Assembly: GCF_025642135.1 (NCBI RefSeq) | Contig: NZ_CP106793.1 | Coordinates: 3,600,001-3,664,000, forward strand | Direction: 5' to 3' | From: Streptomyces cynarae | GTDB taxonomy: Bacteria > Actinomycetota > Actinomycetes > Streptomycetales > Streptomycetaceae | DNA: 64,000 nt | Shown: one piece after another, positions 29,682 through 38,249 of the stretch | Numbering within the stretch: position 1 is the stretch's first letter | Layout of the letters: each line of letters begins with the position of its first letter | Notes under the pieces: generated by a model | Told to the model about the DNA's origin: nothing | Database searches by the model: none | The model's input: the letters and a program-made list of their open reading frames with translations, nothing else | Translations under genes and position numbers: made by a program

Positions 29682-29716
29682 CGAGGGGCTCACCGTGCTT
29701 CACGGTGAGCCCCTCG
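29682..29716. terminator. strong bidirectional terminator
   Basis: Perfect 16-bp inverted repeat (CGAGGGGCTCACCGTG) with a 3-base spacer, preceded by a second, 8-bp GGAGCCGG/CCGGCTCC hairpin at 29647-29672. It separates the LCP gene from the convergent DUF2690-type gene. Confidence 0.9.
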
Positions 29717-29756
29717 TCCGTTGCCCCTCAGCCGCCTCCGGCGGCGCGCCGCCGGA

Positions 29757-30227
29757 TCAGTAGGCGGCGGTACGGGTGATGACCGTCCCGAGTGCCGTGT
29801 CGACGGCCCCCTGGGCGAACGACGTCATGCCCTTGTCGTAGACCATCGGCGTGTAGCACTGCGACTGACCCTGGTAGATGGTGCAGCTGTAGGTGCGGCC
29901 GTCGTTGTTGCGGATGACCTCCGCGTTCGCGCAGGCATAGCCCGCGGAGGCGTTGCCGCACGCTCCCTGGGTGTAGTTCAGGGTCAGTCTCGCCCAGGCG
30001 GTGTGGCAGGCCAGGCTGTATCTGAGCTCGATCGTGCCGAACGTGGCGTTGCTGTTCTTGACGGTCGCGGACTCCACCGTGGTGGCGCCGGAGGAGCAAC
30101 CGGTGGACGACGGGTCGGAGCCGTCGTACGTGTAGGCCTGGGCGCCCCCCGTGGCCGCGATCATCGCAAGGCCGAGTCCCCCGGCCACCACACCGGCCCG
30201 CGCAAGAGCCCTCTTTGTCGTGCGCAT
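29757..30227 (-). CDS. small secreted DUF2690-type protein, copy A
   Basis: A 156-residue precursor with a signal peptide (basic start, hydrophobic AGVVAGGLGLAMIAATGG, cleavage after AQA near 31). The mature part begins YTYDGSDPSSTGC and has six Cys, so up to three disulfides; GTIELRYSLACHTAWARL matches what I know as the DUF2690 pattern. Function unknown. GAGGGGGA precedes the ATG at 30227. Most of the gene is nearly identical at DNA level to the copy at 31249-31719. Confidence 0.8.
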   Translation of the reverse strand: MRTTKRALARAGVVAGGLGLAMIAATGGAQAYTYDGSDPSSTGCSSGATTVESATVKNSNATFGTIELRYSLACHTAWARLTLNYTQGACGNASAGYACANAEVIRNNDGRTYSCTIYQGQSQCYTPMVYDKGMTSFAQGAVDTALGTVITRTAAY

Positions 30228-30584
30228 GTCTTCCCCCTCTTGGGCATGCCTGAGAAGCCGACAGGCAAGTCGCCCGCCAGCCCAAACGAAGACGATCAAA
30301 AGCGTGCACATTCGATCACCACCGCAAATGCCGGTCAACCATCTTTGTACAAAGGCAACTTGACGCCGTGACAGGTGTGGATTTCCGGTCAACTTGCGAT
30401 CATTTACAGACATGGTCGCGTCAGGCCGATCGGTGCTCCGCGGATGGATGGTGTGATCCACCCGGCCATTCACCCCCAGTCGGCCCAGGAGCGGAGCCCG
30501 TTCGGTCGACCGGCATCGTCATCAAGGTCCCTGGGCAGTCGACACCACCCTCCGAGTGACACCTACAGAACAAGGGGAGAAACC
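30228..30584. other. divergent intergenic region
   Basis: A 357-bp gap between two divergent secreted-protein genes, AT-richer than its surroundings around 30280-30420 (for example CATCTTTGTACAAAGGCAAC, which contains TTTGTACAAA, a 10-bp palindrome). It must contain both promoters. No gene seen. Confidence 0.4.
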
Positions 30585-31061
30585 TTGCTTGGCACGCTGC
30601 GTACGCGCATCACGTCTGCTGCCGGAGCCGTCGCCCTGCTCACCGCCGGTCTGGTGGGCCTGTCAGCCGGACAGGCCGACGCCATGTCCCGGGTGAACTA
30701 CTGTGGCAGCGCCTACAGTTACGTCAGATCATGGGCCATCACCGATGGCTGGTCCCCCTGGCCCACCGTCGGCTACATCGATGTCTATTACAACAGCTCG
30801 AACGGCTACAACTGCGTCATCACCCGGGCGAACGACAGCGAAGTGAGCGGCGCGAACCACATCGTGGCCGGCATACGCAAGAGCGGTACCAGTACCTGGA
30901 ACCTCGACGGGACGAATTCCAACTACACCTCGTACGCCGGGCCGGTCTACGCCTACGCACCTGGCAGTTGCATCGACATCTACGGCGATCTCAGGTACAC
31001 CAGCGGCGGCACCGGCTCCCACGGCGGTACCGCCGTGTACACCGGAGTCGCATGCGGCTGA
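30585..31061 (+). CDS. secreted SapA-like (spore-associated protein) family protein
   Basis: A 158-residue precursor with a signal peptide (LRTRITSAAGAVALLTAGLV, cleavage near AGQADA). The mature chain has four Cys and reads NYCGSAYSYVRSW, NGYNCVITRANDSE, SYAGPVYAYAPGSCIDIYG, resembling the Streptomyces spore-associated proteins as I remember them (CGSGY, KNCVVT, SYAGPVY). Probably a spore-wall or hyphal-surface protein; role unknown. Start is the TTG at 30585, which has a clear AAGGGGAG Shine-Dalgarno. It sits between the two DUF2690 copies. Confidence 0.72.
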   Translation: MLGTLRTRITSAAGAVALLTAGLVGLSAGQADAMSRVNYCGSAYSYVRSWAITDGWSPWPTVGYIDVYYNSSNGYNCVITRANDSEVSGANHIVAGIRKSGTSTWNLDGTNSNYTSYAGPVYAYAPGSCIDIYGDLRYTSGGTGSHGGTAVYTGVACG

Positions 31062-31192
31062 GCCGTACACGCGGGATCGGCGCCCCGTCCACACCGTGCT
31101 TCGACGACCGGGGCGTCGGCCGGCCCGGTCGCCGGCAGGGCCACGGCCCGTAGGGGCGGTGCGGCCGACGGGGCCGTGTGACGCACGACAAG

Positions 31193-31222
31193 AGGGGCCT
31201 GCCGCCTCGGCGGCAGGCCCCT
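31193..31222. terminator. bidirectional terminator
   Basis: Perfect 14-bp inverted repeat AGGGGCCTGCCGCC around a 2-base centre, between the SapA-like gene and the convergent DUF2690 copy B. Confidence 0.85.
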
Positions 31223-31248
31223 TCAACCGCCCTCGCGACGGGGACGGA

Positions 31249-31719
31249 TCAGTAGGCGGCGGTCCGGGTGTTGGCGCTGCCCGCCGCGGAGTCGATGGCC
31301 GCCTGGGCGAACGACGTCATGCCCTTGTCGTAGACCATCGGCGTGTAGCACTGCGACTGACCCTGGTAGATGGTGCAGCTGTAGGTGCGGCCGTCGTTGT
31401 TGCGGATGACATAGGCGTGGGCGCAGTCGTAGCCCGCGGAGGCGTTGCCGCACGCTCCCTGGGTGTAGTTCAGGGTCAGTCTCGCCCAGGCGGTGTGGCA
31501 GGCCAGGCTGTATCTGAGCTCGATCGTGCCGAACGTGGCGTTGCTGTTCTTGACGGTCGCGGACTCCACCGTGGTGGCGCCGGAGGAGCAACCGGTGGAC
31601 GACGGGTCGGAGCCGTCGTACGTGTAGGCCTGGGCGCCCCCCGTGGCCGCGATCATCGCAAGGCCGAGTCCCCCGGCCACCACACCCGCACGAGCGAAGT
31701 TCCTCATCTTGGAACGCAC
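31249..31719 (-). CDS. small secreted DUF2690-type protein, copy B
   Basis: A 156-residue precursor like copy A. It differs in the first signal-peptide residues (MRSKMRNFARAG), in a six-residue patch (GYDCAHAYV versus GYACANAEV) and in the last 20 residues; the remainder of the mature chain is identical, with the same six Cys. The DNA from 31303 to 31684 matches 29811 to 30192 with only one short divergent patch, including silent positions. Function unknown. Confidence 0.8.
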   Translation of the reverse strand: MRSKMRNFARAGVVAGGLGLAMIAATGGAQAYTYDGSDPSSTGCSSGATTVESATVKNSNATFGTIELRYSLACHTAWARLTLNYTQGACGNASAGYDCAHAYVIRNNDGRTYSCTIYQGQSQCYTPMVYDKGMTSFAQAAIDSAAGSANTRTAAY

Positions 31720-31966
31720 TTGGTCCCCTCCTGGGCATGCGTGCTGAGCCTGGGGCTGGTGGCCGCAGGCGATGTGAGAGTGGAAAGCGCGTCAATCCGA
31801 TCATGAGCACGACACCCCGTCAACTGCCTTTTCTCTTACCGGACTTGGCGGGTACGGGTGCCGAGCCAGAGGCAGGAACGGCGCTCGCCTCACAGGGCAG
31901 ACGGCGTCAAGCTCCCTACTCGGTAAGACCTTTCACTTATTGATCTCTTATGCAAGCATCCAGCCC

Positions 31967-32395
31967 ATGAACATCACTAAAAAGATCGGAACAGTTCTTA
32001 CCTCCCTCGCCGCGCTCATCGGCATCGGCGTCGTCGTAGCCCCCAGCGCCTCCGCCTCCACGCCGTCCTCGTGCTCGAGCGTCTCCCAGGTGGGGACCAC
32101 GCGCGTTCTCACCGTGGGCGGCATCCAGGCCGCGTCCGTCAAGCAGTACTACGGCTGCGGCTACAACTACGCCTACATCTACGTCTGGCAGCAGTACCGC
32201 GACACGCACTCTTCCTGGGACCTCTATGTGAAGATCGTCAACGAGGCGGACTCCGGCACCGACTACGGCCAGGCCACCCTGAACAACACCACGCGTTCCG
32301 AGCTGTGGGGTCCCGCGGCCAACACGGCCGCGTACTGCACGCACGCCACCGGCTACCTGAACTCGACCGGGGGATCGACCAGCTCCGTGTGCTGA
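31967..32395 (+). CDS. small secreted cysteine-containing protein (unrecognised)
   Basis: A 142-residue precursor with a signal peptide (NITKKIGTVLTSLAALIGIG, cleavage near SASA at about 30). The mature part has four Cys (PSSCSS, YYGCGYN, AAYCTH, SSVC at the very end) and is rich in Tyr, Thr and Asn. No family recognised; size and Cys number resemble the SapA-like neighbour, with no clear alignment. Start is uncertain: ATG 31967 lacks a good Shine-Dalgarno, and a TTG at 31940 is in frame. The upstream 60 bases are AT-rich. Confidence 0.7.
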   Translation: MNITKKIGTVLTSLAALIGIGVVVAPSASASTPSSCSSVSQVGTTRVLTVGGIQAASVKQYYGCGYNYAYIYVWQQYRDTHSSWDLYVKIVNEADSGTDYGQATLNNTTRSELWGPAANTAAYCTHATGYLNSTGGSTSSVC

Positions 32396-32408
32396 CCCCC
32401 ATCCCGTG

Positions 32409-32446
32409 CATCAGCCCCGGAGAACGCTGGGTTTCCGGGGCTGATG
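32409..32446. terminator. bidirectional terminator
   Basis: Perfect 13-bp inverted repeat CATCAGCCCCGGA with a 12-base loop, between the secreted protein and the convergent glycosyltransferase. Confidence 0.9.
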
Positions 32447-32480
32447 TGTGTCTGCCGGCGGCTCCGGGCAGTCGGTCCGG

Positions 32481-33509
32481 TCAGGCCTGGCCGACCACTG
32501 CCGGCCGCCGGGACGCGATGACCTTCCTCGCCAGGGACCTGGGGCTCGTCAGGAAGCCCCAGCCCCACGACATGTGCATCGTGGCGAGGGCGACGGGGAT
32601 CTGCAGACGGGCCTTCAGCGGCAGGCCCCTGCCCGCCGGGATCGAGCCCAGGGCGATCGCCGCGAGATAGCCGCCGGGGATCACGAAGCCCCACGGGGTG
32701 ATCGCGGCGCCCGCCACGATGCCCGCAGCGATCCCGCACACGGCGGCCGGCGGGGCGAGGTAGCGCAGGTTGATGGAGCCCTCGTGGTAGCGGGCGACGA
32801 CATGGCGCCAGCGGCCGTAGTCCTTGTACTGCTTGGCGAGCGCGCGTACCGAGGGCCTAGGCCGGTACGACACCCTCAGCTCCGGTGAGAACCAGATCAG
32901 GCCGCCGGCCTCGCGGATGCGGAAGTTCAGCTCCCAGTCCTGGGCCCTGATGAACTCCTCGTTGTAGCCGCCCTGCTGCTCGAGGGCCTCCCGGCGGAAG
33001 ACGCCGAGGTAGACCGTCTCCGCGGGGCCGGCCTCGCCGCCGGTGTGGAAGGCGGCGTTCCCGACCCCGATCCTCGAGGTCATGGCGGCGGCGACCGCGT
33101 GCTCCCAGTCGTTCTCGCCCTCGGCGTGCATGATGCCGCCGACGTTCTGCGCGCCGGTCTCCTCCAGGAGGCGTACGGCGGTCGCGATGTAGTTCGGCGA
33201 GAGCATGCCGTGGCCGTCGACGCGGACCACGATCGGGTGCCGGGAAGCCTTGATCGCGGCGTTGAGCGCGGCGGGTGTGCGGCCGGTCGGGTTCGGGACC
33301 GTGTGCACGCGAGGGTCCTCCCGGACCAGCTCGGCCGCGATCTCGTCCGTGCGGTCCGTGGACGGGCCGAGCGCGATCACGACTTCCATCTCGCCGCCGT
33401 ACTCCTGCGCGAGGATCGCTCGGACGGCTCCGCGCAGATGCCGCTCCTCGTTGAGCACGGGCATGATCACGGACACGGCAGGCAGCTGCAGGTCGGGCTT
33501 GGCGTTCAT
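32481..33509 (-). CDS. glycosyltransferase family 2 membrane protein
   Basis: A 342-residue GT2 enzyme. VSVIMPVLNEERHLRGAVRA starts the nucleotide-binding fold, IVVRVDGHGMLSP gives the DxD-like Asp-Gly-His, and FIRAQDWELNFRIREAGG gives the catalytic Asp region. Two or three hydrophobic segments near residues 255-300 anchor it. It probably adds a sugar to a lipid-linked envelope polymer; it is divergent to the next LCP gene, so the two may share a pathway. Acceptor unknown. Confidence 0.87.
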   Translation of the reverse strand: MNAKPDLQLPAVSVIMPVLNEERHLRGAVRAILAQEYGGEMEVVIALGPSTDRTDEIAAELVREDPRVHTVPNPTGRTPAALNAAIKASRHPIVVRVDGHGMLSPNYIATAVRLLEETGAQNVGGIMHAEGENDWEHAVAAAMTSRIGVGNAAFHTGGEAGPAETVYLGVFRREALEQQGGYNEEFIRAQDWELNFRIREAGGLIWFSPELRVSYRPRPSVRALAKQYKDYGRWRHVVARYHEGSINLRYLAPPAAVCGIAAGIVAGAAITPWGFVIPGGYLAAIALGSIPAGRGLPLKARLQIPVALATMHMSWGWGFLTSPRSLARKVIASRRPAVVGQA

Positions 33510-33607
33510 AGGAGCCTCACGTTACCGCGAACGGGGGACACCGGTGCGCGCCGCCCGGGCGCCGCCGAGGGCCGAAGATCACGGGGGCCTACGGTGCTCG
33601 CGGACCC

Positions 33608-35149
33608 ATGCCCAGCCCCGCGGAGGTCTCCCCCGTGCCCACGCCCACCCGCTCGCCCGCGCGCCGCGAGCCGGTCCGCCGCTCCCCCGCCAGGCGGCCG
33701 CCCGTCCGGCCGCGGAAGCGCGGCTGGCCCGTGCGGATGACCACAACCCTCTCGGTCGTGGTCCTGGTCGCGGCGGGCATCGGGCACGCGGTGATCACCA
33801 GCCTCGACGGCGGGATCTCCCGCATCGACCCTTTCAGGGACATGAAGGACCGTCCCGCGGCGGGGAACGGCATGAACGTCCTCCTGGTCGGCACCGACGG
33901 GCGCGACAGGATCACGGAGAAGGAGCGGCGGGCGTTCCACCTGGGCGGGGAGCCCTGCCACTGCACCGACACGATCATGATCGTGCACATCTCGGCGGAC
34001 CGGGAGCGGGCGACCGTGGTCAGCCTGCCCCGTGACTCCTACGCGGAGGTGCCGGAGCACACCGACGAGGCGACGGGGCAACGGCGCGCCACCCATCCGG
34101 TCCGGCTGAACGCGGCGTACGCGGAGGGCGGGCCGAACCTGACCGTGCGGACGGTCGAGGACATGACCCATCTGAAGATCGACCACTACCTGGAGGTCGA
34201 CTTCATCAGCTTCATGAAGACCGTGGACGCCCTAGGCGGGGTACGGGTGTGCACCGCACAGCCGCTGAAGGACACGTACACCGGGCTCGATCTCGCCGCG
34301 GGCACCCACGTGCTGAGCGGCGGGCAGGCCCTGCAGTACGTGCGGTCCCGGCATGTGGACGGGGCGTCCGACCTGGGGCGGATGCAGCGGCAGCAGAGGT
34401 TCCTGGCCGCGCTGATCGACCGGGCGACGTCGTCGGGTGTGCTGCTGAACCCGGTGAAGCTCCGGGACGTGGCCCAGGCGGCGCTCGGGGCGGTGCGGGC
34501 GGATCAGGGGTTCGGGACGGACCAGTTGCTGGACCTGGGGCGGGCGATGCGGAACTTCTCGCCGCGGTCGTCGGAGTTCACGACCGTGCCGATCGGGCGG
34601 ATGGAGTACGAGGTCAAGGGGCTGGGGTCGACGGTGAAGTGGGACGACGCGAAGGCGAAGACGTTGTTCGACTCACTGCGGGAGGACCGGCCGCTCGCTC
34701 CTCGCGAGGCGCAGCCGAAGGGGCAGGCGAAACCGGAGGCTTCTGCCCGGGGACCCGCGACGGCGGAGGTGGAGGTGCCTCCGCAGCAGATCCAGGTGCG
34801 GGTGGAGAACGGCACGCTGACGGAGGGGCTCGGCAGGCGGGCGGACGACGGGCTTGCGGCCGCCGGGTTCCGGACGACGCGGCAGCCGGCGAACGCGGCG
34901 GAGCGCGGAGTGCGGCGCACGGTCGTGATCTACGACCCCCGCTGGGACCGCTCGGCGAAGGTCCTGGAGGCGGCGTTGCCGGGGAGCGAGCTGCGTGCGG
35001 TGCCGGGGCAGGGGGCGACCCTGCGGGTGATCGTGGGAGCGGACTTCAAGGAGGTGCGGCCCGTGCGGGTGCGGACGCCGGAACCGCAGGCTTCGCCGAC
35101 GCCGCAGCAGGCGGTGGTGACCGGGGACCAGGTGGTGTGCCCGGCGTAG
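33608..35149 (+). CDS. LCP family wall glycopolymer transferase with LytR_C domain
   Basis: A 513-residue protein: Pro/Arg-rich cytoplasmic leader, membrane segment near 44-62, LCP domain (NVLLVGTDGRDRI, VVSLPRDSYAEVP, YLEVDFISFMKTVDALGGV, GGQALQYVRSRHVDGASD, MQRQQRFLAAL) and a C-terminal LytR_C domain (QVRVENGTLTEGLGRRADDG ... LRVIVGADF). The loop after the first LCP motif has a CHCTDT stretch with two Cys, not seen in the other copies here. Divergent from the GT2 gene. Confidence 0.92.
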   Translation: MPSPAEVSPVPTPTRSPARREPVRRSPARRPPVRPRKRGWPVRMTTTLSVVVLVAAGIGHAVITSLDGGISRIDPFRDMKDRPAAGNGMNVLLVGTDGRDRITEKERRAFHLGGEPCHCTDTIMIVHISADRERATVVSLPRDSYAEVPEHTDEATGQRRATHPVRLNAAYAEGGPNLTVRTVEDMTHLKIDHYLEVDFISFMKTVDALGGVRVCTAQPLKDTYTGLDLAAGTHVLSGGQALQYVRSRHVDGASDLGRMQRQQRFLAALIDRATSSGVLLNPVKLRDVAQAALGAVRADQGFGTDQLLDLGRAMRNFSPRSSEFTTVPIGRMEYEVKGLGSTVKWDDAKAKTLFDSLREDRPLAPREAQPKGQAKPEASARGPATAEVEVPPQQIQVRVENGTLTEGLGRRADDGLAAAGFRTTRQPANAAERGVRRTVVIYDPRWDRSAKVLEAALPGSELRAVPGQGATLRVIVGADFKEVRPVRVRTPEPQASPTPQQAVVTGDQVVCPA

Positions 35150-35185
35150 GGGACGCCGGGCCCACCGAAACGGAACCACCGTGCG

Positions 35186-35758
35186 TCAGTCCTCGAAACC
35201 CTCCGCCGCCCTCTTCTCCCTCAGTTCCTTGATCGCTCGGCGGCGGGCCAGGCGGTGGGTGCGGCGGATCTGAGCCTCCTGGTAGCGGCGCCTGTCCCGG
35301 TCCGTCTCCGGGATCACCGGCGGGACCGGTCGGGGCTTGCCGTCCGCGTCGACCGCCGCGAAGACCAGGTAGGCAGAGCCGACCTGGGTGGGCGGGGTCG
35401 ACTCGTTCCAGCGTTCGGCCAGGACCCGTACGCCGACCTCCATCGACGTCCGGCCCGTCCAGTTGACCTGCGCTTTCACATGGACCAGGTCGCCGACCCG
35501 GACGGGCTCCAGGAACACCATCTCGTCCATGGACGCCGTCACCGCGGGCCCGCCGCTGTGCCGGCCGGCCACCGCGCCCGCCGCGTCGTCGACGAGTTTC
35601 ATGATCACGCCGCCGTGCACCGTGCCCAGCAGGTTGGTGTCGTTGTGGGTCATGATGTGGCTGAGCGTGGTCCGGGACGCGCAGGTGGGCTTCCCGGGGA
35701 GTGCAGCCTCTGTTTCGCCCAGAATTTCTGATTCCGGGGCGGGGGCCTGGTCTGTCAT
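35186..35758 (-). CDS. acyl-CoA thioesterase (hotdog fold)
   Basis: A 190-residue single-hotdog thioesterase. HIMTHNDTNLLGTVHGGVIMKLVDDAAG is the active-site region, with Asn and Asp as in the YciA/BACH type; VHVKAQVNWTGRTSMEVGVRV forms the strand-exchange part. The basic C-terminus (RRRRYQEAQIRRTHRLARRR-like) is an extension. It hydrolyses medium or long acyl-CoA to the free acid. Start ATG at 35758; the upstream open frame is unsupported. Confidence 0.9.
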   Translation of the reverse strand: MTDQAPAPESEILGETEAALPGKPTCASRTTLSHIMTHNDTNLLGTVHGGVIMKLVDDAAGAVAGRHSGGPAVTASMDEMVFLEPVRVGDLVHVKAQVNWTGRTSMEVGVRVLAERWNESTPPTQVGSAYLVFAAVDADGKPRPVPPVIPETDRDRRRYQEAQIRRTHRLARRRAIKELREKRAAEGFED

Positions 35759-35877
35759 GGCCTCCACCTTATGCCGCGGCACGATCCGGAGACTTTGTGT
35801 CGGCTTCGCAACAGCCCTGACCCTGTTTTTCCTCGGCTCTTGTACGGCCCACAGCCCGACCCTGCACACTGGGGCGC

Positions 35878-37164
35878 ATGAACGATTGGCCTGAGGGATG
35901 GTCCGACGACAGCCGCGGCAACCGCTACGGACGCGGCAGCACCAGCGCTCAGCCCGAGGGCGCGCGCGTGATGCGGCAGGTCCGGCGCACGCCCGGCGGA
36001 CCGGGCGGCCCCCAGGCCGCGCCGCCGTACGGCGGGGTGCCGCAGCAGCCGACGTACGACGACCAGGGGTACGGCGGCTACGACAACGGCTATGACAGCG
36101 GTTACAACACCGGCCAGGTCTACGGCAGCCCGGCCGGCAGACCCCACGGACCGGGCGGCGGGGGAACCGGCGGGGCGCGCCCCGCGCCCAACTGGCGCCG
36201 CCGGATCAAGTGGACCGCGATCACGCTGGTCACCGCCTTCGCGGTGACCTCGATCGCCACCTACTTCTGGGCCGACTCCAAGCTCCACCGCGACGTCGAC
36301 CTCTCCAAGGTCATCGACCGGCCCGCTGCGGGCAAGGGCACCAACTACCTGATCGTCGGCTCCGACAGCCGCGCCGGCATGTCGGACGCGGACAAGAAGA
36401 AGCTGCACACCGGGTCCGCCGAGGGCAAGCGCACGGACACGATGATGATCCTGCACGTCGGCGACAACGGCGACACGCTGATCTCGCTGCCGCGCGACTC
36501 GGACGTGGAGATACCCACGTACAAGGGGTCCACGTCCGGCAAGGTCTACCAGGGCACCGGACGCCATGTGAAGCTGAACGCGGCCTACGCGGAGGACGGC
36601 CCGGAGCTGCTGGTCCGCACGATCGAGTACAACACCGGGCTGCGCATCGACCACTACGCGGAGATCGGCTTCGACGGCTTCGCGAACATCGTGGACGCGG
36701 TCGGCGGTGTCACGATCACCATCGACAAGGGCTTCAAGGACAAGTACTCGGGTGCCGACTTCCAGGCGGGCACGCAGACACTGAACGGCGAGCAGGCCCT
36801 CGCCTTCGTCCGCACCCGGCACGCCTTCGCGCAGAGCGACCTGCAGCGCACCAAGAACCAGCAGAAGTTCCTGGCGGCGCTCGCCCACCAGGTCGCGACC
36901 CCGTCGACGGTCCTCAACCCGTTCAAGCTCTACCCGACGATGGGCGCCGGCCTGGACGCGCTGACCGTGGACAAGGACATGTCCCTGTGGGACCTGGGCT
37001 CCATGTTCTGGGCGATGAAGGGCGTCAACGGCGGCGACGGCAAGTCCATGAACATGCCGATCTCCGGTTCGACCGGCGGCAACCTGCTGTGGGACAAGGC
37101 CAAGGTCAAGACGCTGGTGGACGAGCTGAAGAACGACCAGACGGTGACGGTCTCCGGCAACTAG
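35878..37164 (+). CDS. LCP family wall glycopolymer transferase
   Basis: A 428-residue protein with a long cytoplasmic Gly/Tyr/Gln-rich leader (residues 1-108), a membrane segment (about 110-132) and an LCP domain: NYLIVGSDSRAGMS, TDTMMILHVG, LISLPRDSDVEIP, HYAEIGFDGFANIVDAVGGV, GEQALAFVRTRHAF, QRTKNQQKFLAAL. There is no LytR_C domain; it ends soon after the catalytic domain at DQTVTVSGN. Divergent from the thioesterase with about 120 bp between. Confidence 0.93.
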   Translation: MNDWPEGWSDDSRGNRYGRGSTSAQPEGARVMRQVRRTPGGPGGPQAAPPYGGVPQQPTYDDQGYGGYDNGYDSGYNTGQVYGSPAGRPHGPGGGGTGGARPAPNWRRRIKWTAITLVTAFAVTSIATYFWADSKLHRDVDLSKVIDRPAAGKGTNYLIVGSDSRAGMSDADKKKLHTGSAEGKRTDTMMILHVGDNGDTLISLPRDSDVEIPTYKGSTSGKVYQGTGRHVKLNAAYAEDGPELLVRTIEYNTGLRIDHYAEIGFDGFANIVDAVGGVTITIDKGFKDKYSGADFQAGTQTLNGEQALAFVRTRHAFAQSDLQRTKNQQKFLAALAHQVATPSTVLNPFKLYPTMGAGLDALTVDKDMSLWDLGSMFWAMKGVNGGDGKSMNMPISGSTGGNLLWDKAKVKTLVDELKNDQTVTVSGN

Positions 37165-37200
37165 GGCCTCTCGTCTGGAGCGGCGCAACACCGACGCAGG

Positions 37201-37989
37201 TCAGGACCCGTCCGGCTGGCACCGCGGGCACCACACCGTCCCGCGCCCCGCGACCCGCGAACGACGCAAGGTGTCGCCGCAGCGCGGGCAGGCCGGGTAC
37301 GGGTCGTCGCGGTGGCCGGTGAGCCAGGAGTCGCGTGGGGGCACGCAACCGGCGGCGACCGCGGACCGCAGGGTGCGGCGCATGTGTGTGTACAGGCGCC
37401 GGAGTTCGGCCTGGGTGAGATCGCTTGCCCGGCGGGTGGGGTGAAGCCCGGCGCGCCACAGGATCTCGTCGGCGAGCAGATTGCCCAGTCCGGCCAGGAC
37501 GGACTGGTCCATGAGGACGCCTTTGACGCACCCGCGGCGGGAAGAGAGCGCGGCCTCGAACTCCTCGCCGTCCACCGCCATGGCATCGGGGCCTTGGCGG
37601 CCCAGCAGCCGGGCGACGTCGCAGTCGTCGGCCAGCCAGAGTCCCTGAAGCTTGCGCTGGTCGCGGTAGCGGAGCTGGCGGTCGCCGTCCACGCTGAACA
37701 GGACGCGGTCGTGGGCCCCGACCGCGTCGTCGGGGCGAGCGCAGACCAGCCGACCCGTCATTCCGAAGTGCAGCAGGAGCGTGGGACCGTCGCCGGTGCG
37801 GGCGAGCAGCCACTTCCCGTGCCGCTGCGGCTCGGTGAACCGCCGGCCTTCCAGCGCGGCGCGCAGCCGCCGCACGCCCACCCCGTGCAGGACGCCTGCG
37901 TCGCGCACGTCGACGCGTTGGACGACTCTGCCCTTCGCACAGGACTCGAGCACCTTCCGGAATCCCTCGACGTCTGGCAGCTCAGGCAT
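37201..37989 (-). CDS. Fpg/Nei family DNA glycosylase
   Basis: A 262-residue base-excision repair enzyme that removes oxidised bases and nicks the abasic site. The N-terminal MPELPDVEGF supplies the catalytic Pro2 and Glu3; the helix-two-turn-helix is DQSVLAGLGNLLADEILWRAGLHP; the zinc finger is CPRC ... CPRC near 236-258. PELPD rather than PELPE and the extra Gly-Phe suggest a Nei-like or actinobacterial subgroup rather than classical MutM. Convergent with the LCP gene, 36 bp apart, no hairpin seen. Confidence 0.88.
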   Translation of the reverse strand: MPELPDVEGFRKVLESCAKGRVVQRVDVRDAGVLHGVGVRRLRAALEGRRFTEPQRHGKWLLARTGDGPTLLLHFGMTGRLVCARPDDAVGAHDRVLFSVDGDRQLRYRDQRKLQGLWLADDCDVARLLGRQGPDAMAVDGEEFEAALSSRRGCVKGVLMDQSVLAGLGNLLADEILWRAGLHPTRRASDLTQAELRRLYTHMRRTLRSAVAAGCVPPRDSWLTGHRDDPYPACPRCGDTLRRSRVAGRGTVWCPRCQPDGS

Positions 37990-38074
37990 GAGGAACGCCC
38001 TTCAGCCGGCCGGTGCCCGGCGCGCCCTGGGGCGGCCGCATCCGAGATGCGTCGCCCCCTTCCCTGACATCTCC

Positions 38075-38122
38075 TTCATTCCCCGTCGGCTTCATTCCAC
38101 GTCGGCTTCATTCCACGTCGGC
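38075..38122. repeat. 16-bp tandem repeat, three copies
   Basis: TTCATTCCMCGTCGGC in three head-to-tail copies (38075, 38091, 38107); only the first copy differs, by one base. It lies between the Fpg/Nei gene start and the acyl-CoA dehydrogenase terminator. Confidence 0.9.
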
Positions 38123-38193
38123 TCCGTCCGGTCCCCACCGGCCACGTTCCAACCGGCCGCCTGGACGCCTCTCGGCCTGGTCACCCATGCGAA

Positions 38194-38219
38194 CGGCCCC
38201 CGGGCGATGCCGGGGGCCG
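38194..38219 (-). terminator. terminator of the acyl-CoA dehydrogenase gene
   Basis: Perfect 10-bp inverted repeat CGGCCCCCGG / CCGGGGGCCG with a 6-base loop, 30 bp past the stop. Confidence 0.8.
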
Positions 38220-38249
38220 AGGTGTTTCCGCAGACGAAGGCGGTTGTCG

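Noticed and set aside
38075..38122. CRISPR array
   Set aside because: The repeats are 16 bp, directly adjacent, with no spacers and no cas genes in the window.
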